Source: an uncultured Bacteroidota bacterium (GTDB taxonomy: Bacteria > Bacteroidota > Bacteroidia > Chitinophagales > Chitinophagaceae). From it: a stretch of 64,000 nt of DNA. The notes beneath the pieces are model-generated. The model saw only the letters and a list, made by a program, of their open reading frames with translations, had not been told where the DNA came from and made no database searches. This document shows positions 38,627-47,654 of the stretch, piece after piece (the stretch's first letter is position 1; each line of letters starts with the position of its first letter). Position numbers and translations under genes: made by a program. The stretch covers positions 62,001 through 126,000 of the forward strand of contig CAIJXT010000025.1 of assembly GCA_903824665.1 (NCBI GenBank). Reading direction: 5' to 3'.

Positions 38627-39169
38627 ATGAGTATGACAGAGTTGAGTGATGTAGATTTTTTCCTAAAAGGAAATCCGCAGGATGCCGTACCGGCTCTTGT
38701 GCCAGCCGAGTTCACTGCCTCCGGTAGATCCGAAATCAGGATAAATTTTATGGTGGGGAATGAGGAAAGGAACTATAAAGCAGAGCATTTCCTTGATGTA
38801 TTGGATACATATAATTCAGAGAGGATAAATTCCGAAAAAGACAATTTTAAAAAAAGGCACCTTGCCGAGAATGGCAGATATATATTACGTCACTATATTG
38901 AAGTTTTTGATGACTGGATGAAATCTGCTAATGAGCCTAAAGAAAGTTATGATTTCCAATCGTTGATTAATCGGGCCAATAATTATATTGAATGCCTTGA
39001 TAATCATATTGGCATTGACAGGTCTAAGTTAGAGTACAGCAAGCTATATAAAGAGGTTCATTTTTGGAAAGACCCAAGATATTGGGCCGGTGTAGGAACT
39101 GGATTAATTCCTTTGATTGTGAAATATCATGGGCAAATAATCGCTACTATCCATAGATTGCTAAATTAA
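38627..39169 (+). CDS. Orphan hypothetical protein with C-terminal hydrophobic segment
   Basis: 180 residues from the ATG at 38627. The N-terminal two thirds are soluble, acidic and helical (RNYKAEHFLDVLDTYNSERIN, RYILRHYIEVFDDWMKSAN, SLINRANNYIECLDNHIGI). The last about 30 residues are hydrophobic and Gly-rich (YWAGVGTGLIPLIVKYHGQIIATIHRLL) and may insert in or touch the membrane. No family is recognised. Base composition is more AT-rich than the flanking housekeeping genes. It has a near-leaderless consensus promoter and is divergent from the orphan at 38212-38571. Immediately downstream the DNA loses coding character for 1.3 kb. Confidence 0.62.
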   Translation: MSMTELSDVDFFLKGNPQDAVPALVPAEFTASGRSEIRINFMVGNEERNYKAEHFLDVLDTYNSERINSEKDNFKKRHLAENGRYILRHYIEVFDDWMKSANEPKESYDFQSLINRANNYIECLDNHIGIDRSKLEYSKLYKEVHFWKDPRYWAGVGTGLIPLIVKYHGQIIATIHRLLN

Positions 39170-39256
39170 TAGCGGTAATAAAACGTCCTAAAATCAATCC
39201 AATGGCAAAGTTTTTCATTTCAAGTATTGGGTGGCTTTGTACCAACCAATGTTGTT

Positions 39257-39406
39257 TTAATTACAACTCAACCCGAGTTCAATACCGACCACATCGAGCG
39301 GTCTGCCGTAAAGCCGATTAGGCTTTGGTGCGGTGGCCATTGCGCCCAAACTGATATCAATCCATTTATTGAGGCGATAGTGAAAATTATAATATGCCAG
39401 GATTGA
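39257..39406 (-). pseudogene. Remnant of an outer-membrane beta-barrel protein
   Basis: About 49 codons in one frame ending at a TAA (39259-39257): it includes YYNFHYRLNKWIDISLG, then RLYGRPLDVVGIELGL. Alternating hydrophobic and polar residues and the short-turn order resemble the last strands of a beta-barrel. An in-frame TAA lies directly upstream (39409-39407) and no start or remaining body is found, so this looks like a broken gene end. Recognition is by pattern only. Confidence 0.4.
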
Positions 39407-39595
39407 TTAGCGGTGGATTAACTCCATTTTCTGCTTAAAATAATTTTTATTATCCAGTCTTCAATCGGATTACCGACAAGTAAAAGGACGCAGTATAGCC
39501 TTTAAAGAACTGTAGTGCTTTGGCCGTCAAACAGAGAATTGTTCTATAATTTACGTTATGTTAAGTTGATAAAAACGGAATAATATACTGATAAA

Positions 39596-39677
39596 CAGTG
39601 TGTTAGTATGCAGCGCACCTAACACTGAGGGGCTCTGTAATGGAAAGCACCCTATTCCACGGGGGGACTTTCATTAC
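39596..39677 (+). other. Two consecutive stem-loops in noncoding DNA
   Basis: GTGTTAG pairs with CTAACAC (39600-39626 region), then GTAATGGAAAG pairs with CTTTCATTAC with one bulge (39637-39677), its interior holding CCC opposite GGGG. It could be a structured RNA or remnant of a repeat; no T run marks it as a terminator. Confidence 0.35.
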
Positions 39678-39682
39678 AATAG

Positions 39683-39910
39683 CTGTGGAGGCAATTGTGG
39701 TATTCTATTGGGAATCCGGATCCGGTAACTCGTCTTGGCTATAATCTGTTCTCTGAAAAAAATGAGTGCTTAGGACTGGCTGGTGATCTGAAGATCTACA
39801 GAAGCTAACTGAATGGCAAAATGGTTTTCGAGGATAATTGTGATTTTACGATCGTAACCGGTAACCAGATAATATTACCGGAATGTAGCCTTGAAACCCG
39901 ATGGAAATAA
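39683..39910 (+). pseudogene. Possible decayed coding fragment with internal stop
   Basis: One frame gives 41 codons, an in-frame TAA at 39806-39808, then 33 more codons before TAA at 39908. The residues on both sides read naturally (NPDPVTRLGYNLFSEKNECL before, FEDNCDFTIVTGNQIILPE after), so the stop may have interrupted a real gene. No family recognised and no start codon. Weak call. Confidence 0.25.
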
Positions 39911-40488
39911 AACAATATACATATTGATATTTTGCTAAAACAAATAGCCCAAGGGAAATGCGGCTGTAAATTATCAACTTACCGTTGGCTTTTGCAGGTG
40001 GGCTACTCCCCTATCTTTATGCGTATGAATATATACTAGAAATTTAGCGAAAACAATAGGTACAATCAATTTAGTTATACTGCCATTACTTATTGTTATA
40101 CAATTGATTATGCAATAATTTGTTATTGATTTTGGATAGATATCAGCCCAAATCACAATAATGCTATGGTCGCGCTCGCATGATGCAATAACTATGTATT
40201 AAAGTGAAGTGCTTTAATATACTGTATATCAGTTGTTTGTGCATATCTATATTGCAGGATAAAATTTTGTGTTTATCTATAATATTGGTATGCGCAACAA
40301 AACAAAAAGAGATTGACGGTGGCTGATAAATGTGCAGTACGAGGATGGAAACACAACGTGGTTGGAACCAACCAACACCAGCAGATAGCACATGGATAAT
40401 GCCGTATGTGGTGTGCCGGGATTGAGGTGAGAAAATCCTTGTCGCTATTTAGCAGCAACTTTATTAATTTTATGCCGTGATACAAATC

Positions 40489-41067
40489 ATGAAATATCTG
40501 GCTATTGTGATAGCCGCGGTGGTAGCCTTATCTGTAAGTGGGTGCAAGGAAGACAATCCGGCTGAGGACTACTCTAAGGTGCAGGGCAGTTATTTTTCGA
40601 TAAGGCAGTATGCGCTGGACCACTGGAACACGTATAGCGGGGAGCCGCTGGTGATTGTAAAAACGGTGCGTGTGAACAATGGCCCGTTTGACAGCAGCTA
40701 TGTGAGTGCTGATACGCTGAACTGGGGTAATATCTTTCGCGAGTTTTTTGCAACCGACATCAGCGACCGTAAATTTCTGGGTAAGTACAAATTCACCCAG
40801 TTTGACGACGACCAGGATGAAACGCACAACTTTTTTTACGAGGCGCTGGACGATGAACTATATACAAGGAAGCTGCTGATAACTATAGATCAGTATAACC
40901 AGCGGGTGCGCGGCATATATGTAGAGGCAATAGAAAAGTCGATATTTGACGACCGCATGGTAAAACTGTATTACAAACCCATGAAACGGGTACAGATACA
41001 AACCACCGAAACGCCGATGTTTGGCGAAAAGGTGCATACTGTGACCGAATGGGAATTTATGCGGTAA
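40489..41067 (+). CDS. Putative lipoprotein, unknown
   Basis: 192 residues. The signal MKYLAIVIAAVVALSVSGC has a good lipobox (SVSGC) followed by KEDN. The mature part is a single acidic and aromatic-rich domain (SYFSIRQYALDHWNTYSGEPLVIVKT, KYKFTQFDDDQDETHNFFYEALDDELYTRKL) that resembles small Bacteroidota lipoprotein domains with a lipocalin-like strand pattern, but I recognise no named family. It begins 68 bases before uvrC on the same strand and may head the uvrC-cutC-chaN run. The start at 40489 is chosen by the signal peptide; an ATG-less extension to 40477 is possible. Confidence 0.75.
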   Translation: MKYLAIVIAAVVALSVSGCKEDNPAEDYSKVQGSYFSIRQYALDHWNTYSGEPLVIVKTVRVNNGPFDSSYVSADTLNWGNIFREFFATDISDRKFLGKYKFTQFDDDQDETHNFFYEALDDELYTRKLLITIDQYNQRVRGIYVEAIEKSIFDDRMVKLYYKPMKRVQIQTTETPMFGEKVHTVTEWEFMR

Positions 41068-41135
41068 GGTAAACAGGCCGGAACGGGACAGCGGCCGAGA
41101 TCAAAAAATAATAACCGGGGACGAATAAGTGGCGT

Positions 41136-42947
41136 ATGACAAAGGCGGAATTTACAGAGCTGGCACAGACCATACCGCACAAACCGGGTTGCTACAAGTA
41201 CTATAGTCTGCAAAATGAGCTGCTGTATGTGGGTAAGGCCAAAGACCTGCGCAAGCGCGTAAGCTCGTACTTCAACAAAACGGTAGATAATGCCAAGACC
41301 AGGCGGCTGGTTTCGCTGATAAACAGTCTGGACTATACTGTGACCGACTCTGAGCATGATGCTTTTCTGCTGGAGAACTCACTTATCAAGCATTTTCAGC
41401 CGAGGTTCAACATAGCGCTGAAGGACGACAAGACCTATCCTTATATTGTAATCAAGAACGAGGCCTTCCCGAGGGTGTTTCTGACCCGGCGTGTGATACG
41501 CGACGGCAGCGAGTATCTGGGGCCTTTTACAGGCGTACTGCAAGTAAAGGAACTGGTGGAAATGGTGAAATACAACATTCCGCTGCGGACCTGCAATCTG
41601 AATCTGTCGCCGGCCAATATTGCCAAAGGAAAGTACAAGGTGTGTCTGGAATACCATCTGGGCAACTGCAAAGGTCCGTGCCAGGGTTTTCAGAGCGCGG
41701 AGTCCTATGCAGCAGATCTGCAGCAGGTGCGCCATATACTGAAGGGCAATATAGGTGATGTGGTGCGGTATATGAAGGACGAAATGATGCAGCATGCCGC
41801 AGCACTGGAATTTGAGAAGGCACAGATTGTAAAAACGAAGATCGATGCATTGCAGCACTACAGTGCCAAGTCGACGGTGGTGAACCCACGGCTGGACAAT
41901 GTAGATGTGGTAACGATACTGACGGATGAGCAGCACTTTTTTGTGAACTATATGCTGGTAAGCATGGGCAGCATCATACATGTGAAAACGGTGGTGATAG
42001 ACAAGGTGATGGATGAAGCAGAGGCAGATGTGCTGTCGCTGTCGCTGGACAGCCTGCGCAACACGTTTCAGAGTAATGCCAACGAAGTGATAGCCCCGAT
42101 GCCTATAGATGTGACCGACGCCAGCATAAAAGTGACGGTACCGAAGGTAGGTGACAAGAAAAAGCTACTGGAGCTGAGCCTGAAAAATGCGGAGATATTC
42201 AGGGAAGACTTCAGGCGAAGGAAGTCGCTGGTGCTGCAGGAGAAGACGAGTGAGGACTATATGGCGGTGCTGGAAGAAATGCAATATGCATTGAAATTGA
42301 GTGAGTTACCAGTGCATATCGAATGTTTTGATAACTCTAACTTTCAGGGGTCGTACCCAGTGGCGGCGATGGTGTGCTTCAAGGGAGGTCAACCGGCGAA
42401 TAAGGAATACCGGCATTATCATATTAAAACTGTGGAGGGTATCAACGACTTTGCATCTATGAGCGAAGTGGTGTACAGGAGGTACAAGCGCCTGAGTGAT
42501 GAGCAAAAGCCGCTGCCGCAACTGGTGATCATAGACGGTGGCAAGGGACAGCTGGGCGCTGCACTGGAGAGTATAGAAAAGCTGGGGCTGACCGGCAGGA
42601 TGGCACTGGTGGGGCTGGCCAAGCGGGAAGAATCTATCTTCTTCCCGGGGGACAGTGACCCGATACAGCTACCCTATGACAGTGCTGCGCACCTGCTGAT
42701 AAGGCGGATACGTGATGAGGTGCACCGGTTTGGTATCACCTTTCACCGGGCTACACGCAGCAAGGGCACTTTTAAGAACGAACTGGAAGGCATACCGGGA
42801 ATAGGTGACAAAACCGCTACTGACCTGCTGAAGGCATTCAGATCGGTGAAAAACATACGAACACTGACAGAGCGGGAGCTGACACGTGAAATAGGCGCTG
42901 CCAAGGCAAGAATAGTATGGGCGTACTTTAATGATCCCACACCGTAA
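41136..42947 (+). CDS. uvrC: UvrABC excinuclease subunit C
   Basis: Makes the two incisions around a lesion in nucleotide-excision repair, with UvrA and UvrB. 603 residues. N-terminal GIY-YIG nuclease domain (GCYKYYSLQNELLYVGKA, about 17-34), a UVR domain that binds UvrB (EFEKAQIVKTKIDAL, near residue 230), an RNase H-like C-terminal nuclease (IECFDNSNFQG with the catalytic Asp, then LVIIDGGKGQL), and a terminal helix-hairpin-helix pair (GIPGIGDKTATDLL). Starts at ATG 41136. Confidence 0.98.
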   Translation: MTKAEFTELAQTIPHKPGCYKYYSLQNELLYVGKAKDLRKRVSSYFNKTVDNAKTRRLVSLINSLDYTVTDSEHDAFLLENSLIKHFQPRFNIALKDDKTYPYIVIKNEAFPRVFLTRRVIRDGSEYLGPFTGVLQVKELVEMVKYNIPLRTCNLNLSPANIAKGKYKVCLEYHLGNCKGPCQGFQSAESYAADLQQVRHILKGNIGDVVRYMKDEMMQHAAALEFEKAQIVKTKIDALQHYSAKSTVVNPRLDNVDVVTILTDEQHFFVNYMLVSMGSIIHVKTVVIDKVMDEAEADVLSLSLDSLRNTFQSNANEVIAPMPIDVTDASIKVTVPKVGDKKKLLELSLKNAEIFREDFRRRKSLVLQEKTSEDYMAVLEEMQYALKLSELPVHIECFDNSNFQGSYPVAAMVCFKGGQPANKEYRHYHIKTVEGINDFASMSEVVYRRYKRLSDEQKPLPQLVIIDGGKGQLGAALESIEKLGLTGRMALVGLAKREESIFFPGDSDPIQLPYDSAAHLLIRRIRDEVHRFGITFHRATRSKGTFKNELEGIPGIGDKTATDLLKAFRSVKNIRTLTERELTREIGAAKARIVWAYFNDPTP

Positions 42948-43017
42948 ACGGTGCGTATGGGTGCTTAAAAGGCCAGCAGAAACACAAATTTGAAACCAAA
43001 AATTAACCAATACGAAT

Positions 43018-43695
43018 ATGCTGCTGGAATTGTGTGCGTATAACCTGGAGTCGTGCCTGATAGCCGAGAAAGCCGGTGCCGGCAGGATAGAGCTGTGCTC
43101 GAACCCGCTGGAAGGCGGCGTAACACCCTCTTTTGGGCTGATAGCAACAGCAATGGAACGTGTGGCAATACCTGTGTACCCGATGCTGCGGCCAAGAGGC
43201 GGGAATTTTGTGTATGGCGCTGATGAACTGGAGGTGATGAAGAAAGACATACTGCAATGCCGAGAAATGGGCTGCGTGGGTATAGCCACAGGGGTGAGCC
43301 TGGCAGATAGCAGGCTGGACGCAGACGCTATGAAGCAGATAGTAGCATGGGCATACCCGATGGAGGTGACCTGCCATAAGGTTTTTGACCGGGTGCCGGA
43401 CGCATATGAGGCACTGGATGTGCTGCTGGCTGCGGGTGTAACCCGCCTGCTGACATCGGGACTGGAGCGAACGGCGCTGGGAGGAGCACAACTGATAGCA
43501 GAAATGAAGGCATATACCCAGGGACGAATGGTGATCATGCCCGGTGGCGGTGTGCGGGCAGGGAATCTGCGGGAGATTGCGGAAAAGACCAGCGCGGGAG
43601 AGTTCCATAGCTCCGGGATACTGAATATGGCCGTGAGCCAGACAGCCGATGAATATGAAGTGCGGGCGATGGTTAGTGTGTTGAAAGAAATTTAG
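43018..43695 (+). CDS. cutC: CutC family protein
   Basis: 225 residues of a TIM-barrel fold. MLLELCAYNLESCLIAEKAGAGRIELCSNPLEGGVTPSFG is the CutC N-terminal signature, followed by MLRPRGGNFVY and GCVGIATGVS, and the C-terminal RMVIMPGGGVRAGNL and EFHSSG. Named for a link to copper tolerance in E. coli, though direct copper handling is doubtful and the activity is uncertain. It follows uvrC by 70 bases on the same strand. Confidence 0.93.
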   Translation: MLLELCAYNLESCLIAEKAGAGRIELCSNPLEGGVTPSFGLIATAMERVAIPVYPMLRPRGGNFVYGADELEVMKKDILQCREMGCVGIATGVSLADSRLDADAMKQIVAWAYPMEVTCHKVFDRVPDAYEALDVLLAAGVTRLLTSGLERTALGGAQLIAEMKAYTQGRMVIMPGGGVRAGNLREIAEKTSAGEFHSSGILNMAVSQTADEYEVRAMVSVLKEI

Positions 43696-43734
43696 TAACA
43701 TTACAGCAGAATTGACGCATACTAAAATGTCTAT

Positions 43735-44649
43735 ATGAAAAAACTGATTTTAGCACTAATAATGTTCCCGATGTGGGCTGTGGCACAGGACAAGCTCAAT
43801 GAAAGCAACTACAGAATTTACTCTGTGAAGCTGGGTAAGGAAGTATCGATCAAAACGGTAGCCACGGATATGGACAACTATGATGTGCTGCTTTTTGGTG
43901 AAGAGCACAACGATAGCGTGACGCACTACCTGGAATATACACTGCTGGAGCTGCTGCATCTGAAATTCGGGAATGAACTTGCATTGTCGCTGGAGATGTT
44001 TGACCGTGATGTGCAGCCGGTGATGGACGAGTATCTGAAAGGGTTCATCACTGAAAAGCACTTCAAAAAAGACTCGCGTGCCTGGAGCAACTACCGCGAT
44101 TACAAGCCGATGGTAATGTTTGCAAAGGAAAAACAACTGGATGTGGTGTGTGCCAACGCACCGACCCGTTATACCAATCTGGCGGGCCGCAAGGGTCAGG
44201 GAGCACTGGATCAGCTACCCGATGAGTCGAAAGAGTACTTCGCACCGCTACCCTATGACACGGCTTCCGGTAAGTACTATTTGAAACTGATGGACCTGAC
44301 ACACACGCCTGCTGGTGATACCAGCAAGAAAGCAATGCCAGCAGCAATGCGCAATTTTAATATGATATTGTCGCAGTCGCTGTGGGATGCTACGATGGCG
44401 AACTCGATTGTGAAGTACATCAAGAAGAACAAGGGCAAGAAGGTGATGCACGTTAACGGCCGCTTTCATAGCGATGAGGGATTTGGTGTCGCAACACAGC
44501 TTGATAACTACAATTCGAAGCTCACGCATCTGGTGATATCAACCGCGAGCGATGAGAGTTTCCCTAATATCAAGTGGGAAGAGTACAAAAAAATGGGTGA
44601 TTACATCATCATTACAGACCCGAAAGTGCCGAAGACCTACAAAGATTAG
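43735..44649 (+). CDS. ChaN family protein
   Basis: 304 residues with a signal peptide (MKKLILALIMFPMWAVAQ). The ChaN/DUF399 fold is recognised by LLFGEEHNDSVTHYLEYTLLELL, LSLEMFDRDVQPVMDEYLKGFI, RDYKPMVMFAKEK and HVNGRFHSDEG. ChaN in Campylobacter is an iron-regulated haem-binding lipoprotein, and haem-related use is one guess. No TonB gene or Fur box is visible nearby. The 39-base gap to cutC and a strong terminator downstream suggest it ends the operon. Confidence 0.9.
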   Translation: MKKLILALIMFPMWAVAQDKLNESNYRIYSVKLGKEVSIKTVATDMDNYDVLLFGEEHNDSVTHYLEYTLLELLHLKFGNELALSLEMFDRDVQPVMDEYLKGFITEKHFKKDSRAWSNYRDYKPMVMFAKEKQLDVVCANAPTRYTNLAGRKGQGALDQLPDESKEYFAPLPYDTASGKYYLKLMDLTHTPAGDTSKKAMPAAMRNFNMILSQSLWDATMANSIVKYIKKNKGKKVMHVNGRFHSDEGFGVATQLDNYNSKLTHLVISTASDESFPNIKWEEYKKMGDYIIITDPKVPKTYKD

Positions 44650-44669
44650 TGCTGTATAGCAACAATGTA

Positions 44670-44699
44670 AAGGGCTAAAACCGGATGGTTTTAGCCCTT
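44670..44699. terminator. Bidirectional terminator between chaN and lpxK
   Basis: AAGGGCTAAAACC pairs perfectly (13 bp) with its complement around GGAT, and a T run follows on the plus strand. The convergent lpxK stop lies 27 bases beyond. Confidence 0.88.
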
Positions 44700-44725
44700 A
44701 TTTTTTTTGGGAGCTGTTTTGGATA

Positions 44726-45835
44726 TTATGGTAATGAAAATGCCTCGATATTTTCGGCAATAGTTCTTTCTACGTAGGTATCAATGATGCTGTTCAGTTG
44801 CTCAGCCTGGCCGAAAAGCACATACACCTCGACCGGTACGATAGCGATAGTAATACCCCACTCTGCCAATTTTTCGGCATGGAGTCGCAAGCGGGCGGCG
44901 TCTTTTTCGGTAGTGACGATCATTTTTTCGGCTACATCCCAGTTTTCGTAAGCTGCCTTGATCTCTTCGAGGTCGGCAGAGACGAAGTAGTGGTGGTCGC
45001 GATAGGACAATACATGCACGTCTTTTCCGGTTTCGCGGAGGTGTGCCAGCAGTGGTTCGGGCCGGGCAATGCCGCAGACAAGCACCAGATTTTTGCCCGA
45101 TAGCGACATCAACTCACCCGTCATAAAATTGTAGGGTGTATTGTATTGCAGGCCGGTGAAGAAAACACTTTGCCCGGGGCGGGGATTGATGCGTCTGGTG
45201 GTTTCGGCTGCCTGTGATGGCGTGAGGCCGGTGGGGCACTTGGAAACGATGATGACGTCGGCGCGCTTGCTGGCGCTGCGACTCTCGCGGAGGCTGCCGA
45301 ATGGGAGAATATGATCGTTGAAGAATGGACGACTGTAGTCTGTGATGAGGACATTCAGGCCGGCTTTTACCGATCTGTGCTGGTAGGCATCGTCGAGCAG
45401 GATTACATCTACATCGGGGCGGCGCTGCAGCAGCGCGGGGATGCCAGTCATTCTTTCCTCTGCCACGCACACTACCAGTTCGGGGTATTTGAGGTGGTAC
45501 TGCATGGGTTCGTCGCCAATGCGCAGCGCGTTGGTAGATTCATCGGCGAGGATGAAGCCCTGTGTGCGGCGTTTGTAGCCGCGGCTCATAGTAGCGACAC
45601 GGTATCGGTATTGCAGCAGGCGGACAAGGTATTCTACATGGGGTGTTTTGCCAGTGCCACCGGTGGAGAGATTGCCAATGGCGATAACCGGCGGGCTGAA
45701 GCGGACCGACGAGAACAGGCCACTATCGTACATGCGGTTGCGCCACCAAACGAGCAGCCCATAAATGAGGGTGAACGGGTAAAGCAGCAGCCTTAGTACC
45801 GAGAAAATATAATAGAGAACGTTTTTTTGCTCCAT
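44726..45835 (-). CDS. lpxK: Tetraacyldisaccharide 4'-kinase
   Basis: Adds the 4'-phosphate to the lipid A disaccharide at the inner membrane. 369 residues. An N-terminal membrane segment (YIFSVLRLLLYPFTLIYGLLVWW) precedes the kinase domain; NLSTGGTGKTPHVEYL is the Walker A region (near residue 55) and LLDDAYQH the catalytic/Walker-B-like part (LLDDxxQH). It is the last gene of a minus-strand run pyrR-pyrB-lpxK with gaps of 84 and 97 bases. Confidence 0.96.
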   Translation of the reverse strand: MEQKNVLYYIFSVLRLLLYPFTLIYGLLVWWRNRMYDSGLFSSVRFSPPVIAIGNLSTGGTGKTPHVEYLVRLLQYRYRVATMSRGYKRRTQGFILADESTNALRIGDEPMQYHLKYPELVVCVAEERMTGIPALLQRRPDVDVILLDDAYQHRSVKAGLNVLITDYSRPFFNDHILPFGSLRESRSASKRADVIIVSKCPTGLTPSQAAETTRRINPRPGQSVFFTGLQYNTPYNFMTGELMSLSGKNLVLVCGIARPEPLLAHLRETGKDVHVLSYRDHHYFVSADLEEIKAAYENWDVAEKMIVTTEKDAARLRLHAEKLAEWGITIAIVPVEVYVLFGQAEQLNSIIDTYVERTIAENIEAFSLP

Positions 45836-45932
45836 GAACCTGCAAATAACGCCAAAAAAAAGGAAATGGCTCCTGATGTAGGTATTGAAAATAAGAATGC
45901 TCAGGATGAATGCCGGGCAACAACCGTAAGGG

Positions 45933-46868
45933 TTAGACTTGTTGGTCGAGGTCGCGCTTGCCAGACAGCAGGTAAATGACGGCCATACGTATGGCTACGC
46001 CATTTTCGACCTGATCAAGAATGATGGACTGGCGGGAGTCGGCGACATCTGAATTGATCTCCACGCCGCGGTTGATAGGACCGGGATGCATGATGACAAT
46101 ATCTTTGGCGAGGCTGTCGAGCATGTCGCGGTTGACACCGTAGTATAGGGCATACTCCCTCAGTGTTGAGAACAAGGGTTTGTGCTGGCGCTCGAGCTGG
46201 ATACGGAGGACGTTGGCCACATCGCACCACTGAAGCGCCTTTTTGAGGTCGTGTTCTACCTTTACACCAAGCGATGCTATGTGCTTGGGAATCAATGTGG
46301 GAGGACCCGCTACCATAACCTTTGCTCCAAGCTTGTTGAGGCAGTAGATGTTGCTGAGTGCTACCCGCGAGTGCATGATGTCGCCGATGATGGTGATGTG
46401 TTTCCCTTTCAGGTCTCCCAGTTTTTCGCGCATAGAATAGGCGTCGAGCAGTGCCTGAGTGGGATGCTCGTTGGTGCCATCGCCGGCGTTAACGATACTG
46501 GCATTGATATGATTGGCAAGAAACCAAGGGGCTCCGCTGGCTGAATGGCGCATTACCACCATATCTACCTTCATAGCCAGGATGTTTTTGACGGTATCTA
46601 TGAGTGTTTCGCCCTTGGATACAGAAGAGCCGGACGCGGAAAAATTGACCACATCGGCGCCGAGTCTTTTTTCGGCAAGTTCGAATGAAAGGCGGGTACG
46701 GGTTGAATTTTCGAAGAATATGTTGGCAACGGTAGTGTCACGAAGTGATGGCACTTTCTTGATGGAGCGCTGCAATACCTGCTTGAAGTTGTCGGCTGTT
46801 TTGAATATCAGCGCGATATCTTCAGTTTTCAGTTCTTTGATCCCAAGTAAGTGTTTTACCGATAGCAT
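45933..46868 (-). CDS. pyrB: Aspartate carbamoyltransferase catalytic subunit
   Basis: Second step of pyrimidine synthesis: carbamoyl phosphate plus aspartate to carbamoyl aspartate. 311 residues from the ATG at 46868 (a further 8 upstream codons are open). Carbamoyl-phosphate site ENSTRTRLSFE (near residue 50), aspartate loop and HPTQALLDAY near residue 127, MHPGPINRGVE near residue 250. It follows pyrR by 84 bases, and no pyrI is present. The order pyrR-pyrB suggests control by uridine nucleotides, though I cannot show an attenuator here. Confidence 0.97.
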   Translation of the reverse strand: MLSVKHLLGIKELKTEDIALIFKTADNFKQVLQRSIKKVPSLRDTTVANIFFENSTRTRLSFELAEKRLGADVVNFSASGSSVSKGETLIDTVKNILAMKVDMVVMRHSASGAPWFLANHINASIVNAGDGTNEHPTQALLDAYSMREKLGDLKGKHITIIGDIMHSRVALSNIYCLNKLGAKVMVAGPPTLIPKHIASLGVKVEHDLKKALQWCDVANVLRIQLERQHKPLFSTLREYALYYGVNRDMLDSLAKDIVIMHPGPINRGVEINSDVADSRQSIILDQVENGVAIRMAVIYLLSGKRDLDQQV

Positions 46869-46952
46869 GTTATATAATATTCCAAAAGTCAATAATTCTG
46901 CCTATTCACCAAATACGTTGCAGGCCTTCTGTATCTGAAAGACCGGTATGTA

Positions 46953-47516
46953 TTAAATCTTGTCAATCAGGACTACCTCATCTTTTCCGTCTTTCTCATT
47001 CCAGTATACTTTCACTTTTTGGGTTAGTATGGTGTCGACAGTGTTGCCGGTATAGTCAGGGTGTATGGGTAATTCTCTACTGAAGCGACGATCAACGAGT
47101 ACCAACAGTTCTACTTTTTCTGGTCTGCCAAAATCTATGAGAGCATCCATTGCCGACCTGATTGTTCGGCCAGTGTACAGCACATCGTCTACAAGTACTA
47201 CCCTCTTACCCTCAATACTGAATGGAATATCGGTAATGGAAGGCACAGGAATATCAGTAGTGTGCACATCGTCACGATAGAAAGTTATGTCCAGCATTCC
47301 ATACTGAATAGTCTTTTTGGCGATGATGGATTTCAGCAGTTTTACGATCCTGTTGGATAGAAAAATACCACGGGGTTGGATTCCAATAATGACTGTATTA
47401 CTGAAATCACCGTGATTTTCTACCAGTTGGTGAGCCAGCCTCTGAAGGGTCAGGTCAAGTTGCTTACTGTTGAGCAGGGTCTTCAATGGCGCCGATTTGA
47501 ACTCAAAAATAAACAT
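46953..47516 (-). CDS. pyrR: PyrR, pyrimidine operon regulator / uracil phosphoribosyltransferase
   Basis: 187 residues. The PRPP-binding motif VVLVDDVLYTGRT is near residue 110, and the N-terminal QRLAHQLVENHGDFSNTVIIGIQPRG matches PyrR rather than plain PRTases. PyrR binds UMP/UTP and pyrimidine-operon RNA in Firmicutes and has weak uracil phosphoribosyltransferase activity. Placed directly upstream of pyrB, its likely target. The start at 47516 gives a 15-residue lead before the conserved part. It is divergent from the NTF2-like gene at 47655. Confidence 0.95.
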   Translation of the reverse strand: MFIFEFKSAPLKTLLNSKQLDLTLQRLAHQLVENHGDFSNTVIIGIQPRGIFLSNRIVKLLKSIIAKKTIQYGMLDITFYRDDVHTTDIPVPSITDIPFSIEGKRVVLVDDVLYTGRTIRSAMDALIDFGRPEKVELLVLVDRRFSRELPIHPDYTGNTVDTILTQKVKVYWNEKDGKDEVVLIDKI

Positions 47517-47654
47517 AGCAGACCGATTTTACGAATTACTACGGTAAAAATGTTTTTTGGTTGGTTTTTAGCACGTACGAAAATGGTAATTTCGCACTCG
47601 CCTTCTCTCGATTTCCGGCTACAGAAGGCATACTACAGCATTCAATTTGATGCC

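Larger units (their letters stand above)
39170..40488. other. AT-rich 1.3-kb interval with decayed coding sequence
   Basis: No intact gene. Visible items: an outer-membrane-protein-like remnant (39257-39406, minus), two stem-loops (39596-39677), a fragment with an internal stop (39683-39910, plus) and short hairpins such as TTAAAG...CTTTAA near 40200. The last 100 bases lead to the lipoprotein gene at 40489. Composition is clearly richer in A and T than the flanks. Confidence 0.55.

Noticed and set aside
39974-40485. Short minus-strand frames in the AT-rich stretch
   Set aside because: Lengths of 60-75 codons, no starts with context, and composition matches random AT-rich DNA.
47376-47654. 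N-terminal extension of the NTF2-like gene
   Set aside because: It runs through pyrR on the opposite strand. The ATG at 47655 begins directly at the fold.
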